From Eubacterium sp. (GTDB taxonomy: Bacteria > Bacillota_A > Clostridia > Lachnospirales > Lachnospiraceae), in contig JAMPGN010000032.1 of NCBI GenBank assembly GCA_023663915.1, positions 1 to 26,036 of the forward strand: a DNA stretch of 26,036 bases. Direction: 5' to 3'. Of the stretch, positions 15,387 through 22,666 are shown one piece after another. The notes below the pieces were generated by a model. That model worked only from the letters and a program-made list of their open reading frames with translations. It was not told where the DNA came from and made no database searches. A program made the translations under genes and the position numbers. Position 1 is the stretch's first letter, and each line of letters starts with the position of its first letter.

Positions 15387-16079
15387 TCAACAAAAATCAT
15401 CTGCTATTTCTTCTATTTCGTCTTTATCCATCCTGCCTCTTTCCTCTGCATCTGTCAGGACCGCGATCTCTTCCTCACTCAAATATTTGGGGAAAATGCG
15501 TTCTAAGAATAAGGAAACCAGCAGCATCGTCACCACCGGCGCGAATAACAAAGGCCACCATTTCTCTATGGTATAAACAACCATCTCAACCGTCAGCATC
15601 ACAATGATCACCGTGGACGGCAAATGTCTGAATGTCATAATAAAGGCAGTGCGGAACAATGCGCCCGTCCGAAATTCAAACCTTCCCATCAAAGGAAACA
15701 GATAACAGAAGATGCCTGCCGGAACTACCAGCACCACATAATACGCCATGTACATGACCACTCCTGCCGAGGTAGAAATATGATTCGCCATGACATTGTA
15801 ACCCCATGCGAGGAAGATCATCACCGGTATACACAGCAGCGTAACCGGTATTCCCTGTTTCAAGTTACTCCGAAATGCCTTAAGATAGATCGTAAACGCA
15901 TCATCCCTTCCATGTCGGAAGACTTTTACCGTCGTGTAGTAGAGCGCCGATGTTGCCGCTCCCGCCGTGACAACCGGTATACAGAGCAGTACCCACAATA
16001 AGGAAAGCCCCACCAGATCCACCCCTCTGGATATCATTCGGAAAAATAAATTCTCTGGGTTAAAAATGTCCCGCCACAT
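15387..16079 (-). CDS. YesL/DUF624 family membrane protein
   Basis: A 230-residue integral membrane protein of the YesL (DUF624) family. It shows the family opening MWRDIFNPENLFFRMISRGV, four or five hydrophobic segments such as VGLSLLWVLLCIPVVTAGAA and VVMYMAYYVVLVVPAGIFCY, and a charged cytoplasmic tail rich in Asp and Glu. ATG 16079 is chosen because AAGAGGTGG lies just upstream; a further ATG at 16100 has no ribosome site. DUF624 genes are regularly found beside carbohydrate ABC importers in Firmicutes, including sialic acid loci, yet their role is not established. It may assist or regulate the transporter. It sits 52 bases after the RpiR gene and 131 before the binding-protein gene, all in one direction. 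Confidence 0.85.
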   Translation of the reverse strand: MWRDIFNPENLFFRMISRGVDLVGLSLLWVLLCIPVVTAGAATSALYYTTVKVFRHGRDDAFTIYLKAFRSNLKQGIPVTLLCIPVMIFLAWGYNVMANHISTSAGVVMYMAYYVVLVVPAGIFCYLFPLMGRFEFRTGALFRTAFIMTFRHLPSTVIIVMLTVEMVVYTIEKWWPLLFAPVVTMLLVSLFLERIFPKYLSEEEIAVLTDAEERGRMDKDEIEEIADDFC

Positions 16080-16131
16080 CGGACACCACCTCTTTTCCAT
16101 CGACCGTCATCACCATCACTGCGCCCTTCGG

Positions 16132-16962
16132 TCATCCGACCTCGATATGCCCCGATTTGAGCGCCCGAAGCGTATCATCATACATCTCCGCTTTTTCATA
16201 CTTCTCACTGCTGACATAAAAGTTATAAATAATGTCCAGCATCAAAAGCAGTGGGAACTGCGGCGATATAACGTTGCCATGGTGCAGATAATTCAAGGAA
16301 GCCACCAACACTACTTCACTGCAGAAATCCGTATAAATATCTTTGTCATTCGCCGTGAATATGATCGTCTTGGCGCCTTTTTTATGAGCCTCTTTTAAGA
16401 GATAAAGCACTTCCTCTGTCTCACCGCTTAACGTCAGTCCGCATACCAGACTTCTTTTATTCAAAAACACCGACTGCATCCGCATACGATCTGTATCCTG
16501 CAGCGAATCAATATCCACACCAATCCTCATAAACCGGCTTTCCATCTCGTTTGCCGCCAGTCCGGAACTGCCCTTTCCGCATGCTACCACCCTCTCTGCC
16601 TCAAAAAGATAATGGATAACCCTGGCAATCTGCTCCTCGTCCATCAGACTGTAGGTTTTATTCAAAAGCTCCTGATAGGTATTCAAGACTTTCTTCGTAC
16701 TGTTTGCCACGACTTCGTTTTGCTGGGTAAAAGTTTTCTCATATTGATAGATAAACTCCCGATATCCGTGAAAGCCACATTTCTTGGCGAATCTCGAAAG
16801 CGACGCCTCCGATACGAATATCTCTTTCGCTACATTCTGTGCGGAAAAATCCATCATCTGCTGGTTGGTAAGAAAAAAATCTGCAATATTCTTTTCCACA
16901 TTTGTCAAACTGTCATATTTTGCTTCCACAATCGGAACGATAGACTTTATGTAATTATCCAT
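16132..16962 (-). CDS. MurR/RpiR family transcriptional regulator, probable nan regulator
   Basis: A 276-residue regulator. The N-terminal helix-turn-helix domain (about 1-80) has NVEKNIADFFLTNQQMMDFS, KEIFVSEASLSRFAKKCGF and the family motif GYREFIYQYE. The C-terminal SIS domain (about 105-250) binds sugar phosphates and shows VVACGKGSSGLAANEMESRF and SLVCGLTLSGETEEVLYLL. In Firmicutes nan loci such RpiR proteins control sialic acid genes and respond to ManNAc-6-P or related phosphates, so the same role is inferred here. The palindrome TTGAAA-N4-TTTCAA at 19532-19547 is a good candidate operator. GGGTGG precedes the ATG. The gene is transcribed away from the SGNH esterase and leads into the DUF624 and importer genes. 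Confidence 0.9.
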   Translation of the reverse strand: MDNYIKSIVPIVEAKYDSLTNVEKNIADFFLTNQQMMDFSAQNVAKEIFVSEASLSRFAKKCGFHGYREFIYQYEKTFTQQNEVVANSTKKVLNTYQELLNKTYSLMDEEQIARVIHYLFEAERVVACGKGSSGLAANEMESRFMRIGVDIDSLQDTDRMRMQSVFLNKRSLVCGLTLSGETEEVLYLLKEAHKKGAKTIIFTANDKDIYTDFCSEVVLVASLNYLHHGNVISPQFPLLLMLDIIYNFYVSSEKYEKAEMYDDTLRALKSGHIEVG

Positions 16963-17029
16963 ATACCACCCTTACCGTTCATCCAAACATTTTCGATTGC
17001 TCTTTCAGCCCATAAGATGCTATGATAAT

Positions 17030-17115
17030 AAAATGAGCAAGCTCGTTTACGAGATTATGAGTAATTCCTAAGAGATGACTTGCATCTTAAGAAAACTCGT
17101 CGCGAACTCGAAAAA
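17030..17115. repeat. Multi-hairpin leader upstream of the SGNH esterase
   Basis: The region holds GAGC-AA-GCTC, the palindrome CTCG-TTTA-CGAG and an AAGAGATG / CATCTT hairpin in close order, just downstream of a plausible TATGAT/GATAAT -10 near 17031-17038. It could be a structured leader or a dispersed repeat of the kind seen elsewhere in the window. Confidence 0.35.
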
Positions 17116-17138
17116 CACAACAGTAAAGGAGAAATCTT

Positions 17139-17789
17139 ATGAGTTCAGAACCCAAAACTATTGTATGCTTCGGCGATTCCAATACCCACGGTTACAATTC
17201 CGCTAATATGGGGCGCTTCACACATAAGGAGCGTTGGACCTGTCTGCTCGCCGATTTATTAGGAGCCGGTTATCTTGTCCGCGAAGAAGGTTTAAGCGGC
17301 AGAACCACTTCTTTCGAAGACCCTCTCTTTGAAGGATTAAACGGTTTTTCTTATATTCATGCCTGCATGCTTACGCATGAGCCTGTAGATCTGCTGATCA
17401 TCATGTTAGGCACGAATGATGTCAAAGAGCGTTTCAGCGCGACTCCAGAAAATATCACCAAAGGACTGGATCGTCTGGTGACGAAAGCGATCCATACTCC
17501 CGAAGCGTGGAGAGACCAGCCAAACATCCTCATTATTGCACCTCCCCCTATCGAGGAAGGCTACTACGAAACCGATATCGGTCCCGAAATGGGAAAAGGA
17601 TGCCTGGAGAAATCCAAGGCGCTTGCACCGCTGTACCGGAAAGCTGCCGAACGTTTGGGATGTCATTTCCTGGACGCCGCTTCTGTTCCCGGCGTAGGTA
17701 TGTATCCCTACGACCATATGCATTTAAGCCTTGAGGCTCACAAATGCCTTGCCGTAAAACTTGCCGAACTGATTCCGCAAATCTGTTAA
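17139..17789 (+). CDS. SGNH/GDSL hydrolase (arylesterase-like)
   Basis: A 216-residue cytoplasmic esterase of the SGNH superfamily. Block I is VCFGDSNTHG with nucleophile Ser14. EEGLSGRTTSFEDP gives the Gly block, LIIMLGTNDVKERF gives the Asn block, and PYDHMHLSLEAH gives Asp192 and His195. It has no signal peptide. These features match the arylesterase-like group that includes bacterial acyl-transferring esterases. It is the only plus-strand gene in the nan locus, divergent from the RpiR gene and convergent with nanA (18-base gap). O-acetyl groups are common on mucin sialic acids, so an intracellular sialate O-acetylesterase role is a fair inference but not shown. AAAGGAG lies before the ATG. 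Confidence 0.88.
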   Translation: MSSEPKTIVCFGDSNTHGYNSANMGRFTHKERWTCLLADLLGAGYLVREEGLSGRTTSFEDPLFEGLNGFSYIHACMLTHEPVDLLIIMLGTNDVKERFSATPENITKGLDRLVTKAIHTPEAWRDQPNILIIAPPPIEEGYYETDIGPEMGKGCLEKSKALAPLYRKAAERLGCHFLDAASVPGVGMYPYDHMHLSLEAHKCLAVKLAELIPQIC

Positions 17790-17807
17790 TATATATTATA
17801 GCGTATA

Positions 17808-18734
17808 TTAATGTATATACCTGGTTTTTGCATCGCGTATCATCTTTGCCGCTTCTTCCACAATCGGCATATCCTCCGGTATCAATGAGGCAAGCGGTTT
17901 GCGTACCCCGCCAAGTTCCAGACCTTCATTGATCCGGAGAATCTCTTTGATCACAGCGTACATATTTCCATGCGCCTGACACATTTTGTAGATCACTTCG
18001 TTGGCGGCATACTGTATTTCACGTGCCGCATCTAATTCTCCTGCTTTAACCAGTTCATCCATCTTGAGGAACAGTTCCGGCATCACGCCATACGTTCCGC
18101 CGATCCCGCCTTCTGCACCGATGACACGTCCACTAATATATTGCTCGTCGGGTCCGTTGAAAATAATATAATCATCCCCCGCCGCCTGCTTAAACATCTG
18201 AATATCCTGCACCGGCATGGAAGAATTTTTCACTCCGATCACACGCGGATTCTTTCGCATTTCGGCAAACAACCCTTGCGTCAATGCAACCCCCGCCAAC
18301 TGTGGAATATTATAAATAATGAAATCCGTGTCGGGTGCCGCGCTGCTGATATCATTCCAGTATTCGGCAATCGCATACTCTGGTAAATGAAAGTATATCG
18401 GCGGAATACACGCGATAGCGTCTACACCGAGTTCTTGTGCATGTGCCGCCAGTTCCTGACTATCTTTCGTATTATTGCATGCCACATGCGCAATCACCGT
18501 CAGTTTTCCCTTCGCATGTTCCATGATTTTTTCCAGAACAATTTTGCGGTCTTCCACACTCTGATAAATACACTCTCCCGAAGAACCATTGACATAGACT
18601 CCCTTGACGCCCTTGTCAATAAAGTATCTGGTCAGCGACGCGACACCGTCCGGACTGATATTGCCTTCCTTGTCGTAGCACGCATAAAATGCCGGTATCA
18701 CGCCTTTATATTTATTCAAATCTCTCATTTCCAT
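17808..18734 (-). CDS. nanA: N-acetylneuraminate lyase
   Basis: A class I aldolase that splits Neu5Ac into N-acetylmannosamine and pyruvate. The protein is about 308 aa, normal for the DHDPS/NAL family. It has the carboxylate-binding motif GVYVNGSSGECIYQS, the Tyr in FIIYNIPQLAGVAL and the Schiff-base lysine in RVIGVKNSSMPVQDI (Tyr143 and Lys171 counted from ATG 18740). GGIGGTYGVMPELFLKM is typical of the lyase subgroup. Three ATGs lie close together (18740, 18734, 18728); 18734 is preferred because AAAGG is seven bases upstream. It follows nanE by 57 bases and is co-transcribed from the nanE promoter. The presence of nanE, nanK and yhcH nearby supports the lyase call over dihydrodipicolinate synthase. 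Confidence 0.93.
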   Translation of the reverse strand: MEMRDLNKYKGVIPAFYACYDKEGNISPDGVASLTRYFIDKGVKGVYVNGSSGECIYQSVEDRKIVLEKIMEHAKGKLTVIAHVACNNTKDSQELAAHAQELGVDAIACIPPIYFHLPEYAIAEYWNDISSAAPDTDFIIYNIPQLAGVALTQGLFAEMRKNPRVIGVKNSSMPVQDIQMFKQAAGDDYIIFNGPDEQYISGRVIGAEGGIGGTYGVMPELFLKMDELVKAGELDAAREIQYAANEVIYKMCQAHGNMYAVIKEILRINEGLELGGVRKPLASLIPEDMPIVEEAAKMIRDAKTRYIH

Positions 18735-18791
18735 AATCATGCCTTTCTCTTAACCTTCTAAAGCTGCCGAATTAAGCCTTATTTGTCCGAA

Positions 18792-19481
18792 TTACTCAAG
18801 CGCGGCTGCAAACGCTTTCGTAATCAGCTGCGGTCTTGTAATGATAGAGCCTACCACCACGCTGAACGCCCCAAGTTCGATCACCCTTCTTGCCTTCTCC
18901 GGCGTATTGATATTGCCCTCTGCGATTACCTTATGTTTTACCTTAGAAATAATCTCTCTCATAATCGCAAAATCATCGGCTTCAATCTTATCCTCTTTGC
19001 TCTGTTCCGTATAACCGACCATTGTCGTTCCAATAAAATCAAACCCCAGTTCATCCGCATGAAGCGCTTCTTCTACCGTAGAGCAGTCCGCCATCCATAA
19101 CTGGTCGGGATATTTTTCTTTGATCTGATGAAAGAAATCATCAAGCGTCAAACCACCTGGACGCAAAGCTCCGGTCGCGTCAAGGGCGATGATCTCCGGT
19201 TTTACTTCCATCAGTTCGTCAATTTCCTTCATACTTGGCGTTATATACACTTTACTGTCCTCATAATCGCGCTTTACAATGCCAATAATCGGCAGATCCA
19301 CCTGCGTCCGTATTTCCTTGATATCTTCTTTCGTGTTCGCGCGGATACCCACTGCACCGCCTTCCCTGGCGGCTAATGCCATTCTCCCCATAATAAAAGA
19401 AGAATGCAGCGGTTCATGAGGGAGTGCCTGACAGGATACGATTAGCTTACCTTGCAGCTGTTCTATTTTGTTCTCTATCAT
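18792..19481 (-). CDS. nanE: N-acetylmannosamine-6-phosphate 2-epimerase
   Basis: A TIM-barrel enzyme that turns ManNAc-6-P into GlcNAc-6-P, the step that feeds sialic acid into amino sugar metabolism. The 229-residue protein has the usual length. It begins with [20 protein letters not shown] and [14 protein letters not shown], continues with [30 protein letters not shown] and [13 protein letters not shown], and ends with [20 protein letters not shown] and [14 protein letters not shown]; all are family signatures. AAGAGG lies 11 bases before the ATG. It is the first gene of the nanE-nanA unit, with a strong promoter and palindromic operator candidate at 19520-19547. Confidence 0.95.
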   Translation of the reverse strand: MIENKIEQLQGKLIVSCQALPHEPLHSSFIMGRMALAAREGGAVGIRANTKEDIKEIRTQVDLPIIGIVKRDYEDSKVYITPSMKEIDELMEVKPEIIALDATGALRPGGLTLDDFFHQIKEKYPDQLWMADCSTVEEALHADELGFDFIGTTMVGYTEQSKEDKIEADDFAIMREIISKVKHKVIAEGNINTPEKARRVIELGAFSVVVGSIITRPQLITKAFAAALE

Positions 19482-19519
19482 TTCTATAATCGCCTCTTTT
19501 CTTGTTGGATTTTATAATC

Positions 19520-19547
19520 ATTATAGCATGTTTGAAATTATTTTCAA
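19520..19547 (-). promoter_or_regulatory. nanE promoter with overlapping palindromic operator
   Basis: On the minus strand TTGAAA (19547-19542) and TATAAT (19525-19520) are 16 bases apart, a strong vegetative promoter. The -35 is one arm of the perfect palindrome TTGAAATTATTTTCAA (19532-19547), the TGAAA/TTTCA layout reported for RpiR-type nan regulators. Bound regulator would block polymerase. The remaining sequence of this gap (19548-19796) shows no gene that I can support. Confidence 0.7.
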
Positions 19548-19796
19548 TAGAATATATTGGTTGTGAAAGTTCTTTCGTCTCTTTTGTGTATTTTTGCATG
19601 TGGAAACTATTTTTTTGTCTTTTTTTGTGCAATTTTTATAGATTCTTGTTTATGGTTTCTTTTTTTCCGTAATTTCCAATAAAATGAAAATTATCGCACT
19701 GCCAAAAATCATATGGCAAAGGAATTTTATTCTTTGTAGGGGTTTGAGAAGGTTGAAGAGCAGGTGGATGGGAATCCGGAACTAACAGACAGCCAC

Positions 19797-20687
19797 TCAG
19801 CGCCTCAAACTTAGGGCAGGCAATTCCTGCGCCAGTGTTTTATATAAAGACCGTATCGTAGGATCGTTATCACACTCCTTGCGGTATGCCAATACAATGG
19901 AGTGCGTATCAGGTAAGGTAAAAAAGCCAAACTGTTCCATATATACCGGCTGGCTCCACAGATCCATAATGGCTACGCCATTTCCATTTTCCACCATAGA
20001 GACCATAGTGGCCTGGTTCGGCACTAATTTGATTTTGGGCGTAAACTGATAGTGTTGGAGGGCCGCTATTGTCTTAGCCTTGATATCCGGCGTTGTCTTA
20101 TCGCCGAACAAGAAAAAAATTTCGTCTTGAAACTGCGCCGGAGAAGACGGACATTTACGATGCTTTGAATACAGGATTACCCTTGGCAACTGGCAGATGG
20201 GTTTGCGCTCTAATTGGGGCGCATCCAAAAAGCGGTTATCAATGGTCAGGATCAGATCCAGATCGTTTTGCAGCAGAAGCTGGCACAGCCTGTCGAAAGG
20301 ATGGCACTCCACTTCAATATTCAGATATGGATACTCCCGTCCCAATACGTCCAGCATAGTGGGCAGGAAATGGGAAATCGTCCATCCGGTGGCATACGCA
20401 AACCGTAGGATCATAGAGGAATGACGTTGAAGTTGGTCGCTTTTTTGGCGGGCCATTTGAAACTCTTCCTGACAGCGTGAGAAAGCTTCAAAGTAGATTT
20501 GCCCACTCTGTGTGAGTTCCAGCACTTTGTTGGAAGCGCGGGTAAATAATCTGACATTCAGTTCCCGCTCCAGCGAGGCGATGGTACGGCTGATCCCCGG
20601 CTGCGTCTGATAAAGGTTCTCCGCTGCCCTGGTAAAATTCTTTTCCCTTGCCGCCTCTAAAAAACAAATGATTTGATTATCGTTCAC
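19797..20687 (-). CDS. LysR family transcriptional regulator
   Basis: A 296-residue LysR-type regulator. The N-terminal winged helix reads CFLEAAREKNFTRAAENLYQ, TQPGISRTIASLERELNVRL and FTRASNKVLELTQSGQIYF. The rest is a two-lobed effector domain with RFAYATGWTISHFLPTML and NGNGVAIMDLWSQPVYMEQF. The start is taken as GTG 20687 because GAGGG lies seven bases upstream and the resulting MNDNQIICFLEAA fits the family; a TTG at 20711 with AGGAG upstream is an alternative. It is divergent from the three-gene plus-strand operon starting at 20828, with a 14-bp inverted repeat in the gap. By the usual LysR layout it probably controls that operon in response to the operon's substrate. It has no evident link to sialic acid. 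Confidence 0.92.
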   Translation of the reverse strand: MNDNQIICFLEAAREKNFTRAAENLYQTQPGISRTIASLERELNVRLFTRASNKVLELTQSGQIYFEAFSRCQEEFQMARQKSDQLQRHSSMILRFAYATGWTISHFLPTMLDVLGREYPYLNIEVECHPFDRLCQLLLQNDLDLILTIDNRFLDAPQLERKPICQLPRVILYSKHRKCPSSPAQFQDEIFFLFGDKTTPDIKAKTIAALQHYQFTPKIKLVPNQATMVSMVENGNGVAIMDLWSQPVYMEQFGFFTLPDTHSIVLAYRKECDNDPTIRSLYKTLAQELPALSLRR

Positions 20688-20735
20688 TGCATTTCCCTCT
20701 GCCAAAATCAAGATTTCTCCTATTCACCATAACAC

Positions 20736-20809
20736 ATTTGATATGGCTTGTAAACGGATTGTTATTTCAAATTCAGCAGCGTCTTTGCTAAAATGAAGCC
20801 ATATTAAAT
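20736..20809. promoter_or_regulatory. Divergent control region with inverted repeat
   Basis: ATTTGATATGGCTT (20736-20749) is the inverted copy of AAGCCATATTAAAT (20796-20809), 14 bp with one mismatch. Between them lies a possible plus-strand promoter, TTTCAA (20765-20770) and TAAAAT (20789-20794), 18 bases apart. The arms flank the promoter like LysR sites, and the right arm ends just before AAAGGAGG (20812-20819). Confidence 0.5.
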
Positions 20810-20827
20810 TTAAAGGAGGAATTAATT

Positions 20828-21685
20828 ATGTCTTTTGAGTATCGTCCCATGCGCAGTGTCATTTATGTGGATTGCGTGCGTGAAGAGTACCGCCATCGTC
20901 TCCAGCATTGGGTATATGCTATCCATGTGCCGGACAGCATTAGTAAGTTTGCCCCTTACTGTAATAAGTACGCTTTTTACAATGCACTGCCTGTACCCCC
21001 TGAAGGTGATCGCTTCGGAACCCGCCGGATGCAGATGACCGAACACTACTGGATGGTCAATGAGATGACCCCGGAGATGAGCGCAAATATCTATGCCGAG
21101 CGGATGCCTGCTGAGGTGTTGCGCTGGCAGGGAATGCTCCCTGACAGCGACGAGGCTGTTGCTGCTATGGCCAATCTGGACGGTGATGAGGCCCGTTCTT
21201 CCGGCGGTGACAACGGAATGCCTCCCTTCGTATTTGCCCATGTGCCCATCAACTGGCAGGATGATTACAAGGGTGCTGGCCGTACTGTTGACGATGGTCC
21301 TAACTACCGCTGGCAGTTTGTGTTGCGTTGGCCATGTGAAAAGACTGGCGAGAAATGGTTTCAAGAAGTATTCGTGCCATATTTCCAGAGCCGCCCAGAG
21401 GTTAACCGTTTCGTGTCCAGCAAGATTTATCATGATGTGGTAGGCTGTCAGTTCCACCGTATGGTAGAGATGTGGTTCGATGGCCCGGAGGAGTGGTATG
21501 CCGCAGCCGTGGAGGGAACGAAAAATATGGCTCAGCCTGATTGGGCAAAAGAAGCGCCCGCCGAGGCTCCCCAGGCACAGTTCCCCTTCCTCAAATCGAA
21601 CCACTACATTGTCGGAATGTTCCTGTCCGATATGGCGGCCAGTGATAATCTGACTCAGTACCGGGGTTATCTGACTATGCGATAA
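20828..21685 (+). CDS. Uncharacterised protein with two related halves, possibly EthD-like alpha/beta barrel
   Basis: I do not recognise this 285-residue soluble protein with certainty. It seems to hold two related units, residues about 20-100 (HWVYAIHVPDSISKFAPYCN, then TEHYWMV) and about 170-235 (EKWFQEVFVPYFQSRPEVNR, then FHRMVEMWFDGPEEW). Each has a W/F-x-x-x-H/F-V-P start, a helix and a later strand, the pattern of dimeric ferredoxin-like alpha/beta barrel proteins of the EthD type. A Gly/Asp-rich linker near 118-130 joins them. It is unusually rich in Trp, Tyr, Met and His. No signal peptide or membrane segment is seen. It is first in an operon with a flavoprotein and a beta-propeller protein, has AAAGGAGG eight bases before the ATG, and is divergent from a LysR gene. 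A catabolic or ligand-binding role is only a guess. Confidence 0.75.
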   Translation: MSFEYRPMRSVIYVDCVREEYRHRLQHWVYAIHVPDSISKFAPYCNKYAFYNALPVPPEGDRFGTRRMQMTEHYWMVNEMTPEMSANIYAERMPAEVLRWQGMLPDSDEAVAAMANLDGDEARSSGGDNGMPPFVFAHVPINWQDDYKGAGRTVDDGPNYRWQFVLRWPCEKTGEKWFQEVFVPYFQSRPEVNRFVSSKIYHDVVGCQFHRMVEMWFDGPEEWYAAAVEGTKNMAQPDWAKEAPAEAPQAQFPFLKSNHYIVGMFLSDMAASDNLTQYRGYLTMR

Positions 21686-21716
21686 TCTGATCTAAAATAA
21701 CATTGGAGGAAACAAT

Positions 21717-22643
21717 ATGAAAATTCTTGGTATTTCTTTAGGACGTTTGAATGGCAACAATGACTGTATGTGTAAGGAAGCTCTGATGGGAGCTAAGGAA
21801 ATGGGCGCCGATGTGGAGTTCATTCATCTGCTGGACTTGCACATTGAACACTGCACCGGCTGCAACGCTTGCTCCGGAAAGGCTTTTGCAGGTAAGGGCA
21901 ATAAATGCGTCATCAACGATGACTTTGAGTGGTTGGTGGATAAGATGTTCGATGCAGACGGCATTATCTTTGCTGTACCCATCTTCTGCGAAGGAGGTCC
22001 CGGACTGTTCCACACCATTATGGATCGTTTCGGTCCCCGCATGGACAAAGCAACCTGCCTGATCGGTGAAAAAACAGCTCCTGGCAGCATTGATCCCCGT
22101 TACCTCAATAATAAGATTTGTGTTTCTTACATATCCTTTGGTGGCTCCGAGTGGATCACGCGCGTCCAGGGCGATTGCTTTATCCAGTCTATGACTCCCC
22201 TGTGGAAGATTATTGACAATAGATTTTACGATCATTCCTTGAATATTATGGGCGATGACGCCAGGATTGCCGAAATTCATCAGGTCGGCGTCAATATGTA
22301 TAATGCCTGCAAAGATCCTGACAATGCTGTCTATCAGAGTGAGCCAGGCGTGTGTCCACACTGTCATGGTCGGGAATTTTATTTCGCAGAGAACGGCGAT
22401 GTAGTATGCGACCAATGTGGTATCGTAGGCAGCATGGAAATCACTGAAAACGGCCCGCGCTTTATTTATGATGAGGAGAAGCAGATTCCCATCGCGCATG
22501 ATGTGTTGAGCGGGAAATTCGCCCATATGGAGGACATTGGCCGGGCGCTGGGCGCTCAAATGGAGTTCAAGAAGAGCGATGTCTATAAAACCAGATTCCA
22601 GCAGTATAAGGATTTTATTCGCCCTATCAAACCGGAAAAATAA
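21717..22643 (+). CDS. Flavodoxin-fold NAD(P)H-dependent oxidoreductase with C-terminal zinc ribbon
   Basis: A 308-residue protein. Residues 1 to about 195 form an NADPH-dependent FMN reductase-like (flavodoxin) domain: MKILGISLGRLNGNN is the FMN phosphate loop, HCTGCNAC (45-52) with Cys64 is the cysteine set of the iron-sulfur flavoprotein relatives, and DGIIFAVPIFCEGGPGLFHT is the flavin edge. Residues 213-234 form a C-x2-C-x14-C-x2-C zinc or iron ribbon (CPHC and CDQC), which ordinary members of the family lack. The protein probably passes electrons to a small substrate or protein partner. It is the second gene of the operon, 31 bases after the first, with GGAGG upstream. The reduced substrate is unknown. 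Confidence 0.85.
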   Translation: MKILGISLGRLNGNNDCMCKEALMGAKEMGADVEFIHLLDLHIEHCTGCNACSGKAFAGKGNKCVINDDFEWLVDKMFDADGIIFAVPIFCEGGPGLFHTIMDRFGPRMDKATCLIGEKTAPGSIDPRYLNNKICVSYISFGGSEWITRVQGDCFIQSMTPLWKIIDNRFYDHSLNIMGDDARIAEIHQVGVNMYNACKDPDNAVYQSEPGVCPHCHGREFYFAENGDVVCDQCGIVGSMEITENGPRFIYDEEKQIPIAHDVLSGKFAHMEDIGRALGAQMEFKKSDVYKTRFQQYKDFIRPIKPEK

Positions 22644-22666
22644 ATCATAAATAAGGAGTAACCTAT

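Noticed and set aside
19682..19793. Short plus-strand ORF beginning MKIIALPKII
   Set aside because: No ribosome site, no recognisable similarity and no supporting context.
20822..21604. 260-residue minus-strand ORF opposite the first operon gene
   Set aside because: A long antisense shadow; the plus-strand frame has a strong ribosome site and operon spacing.
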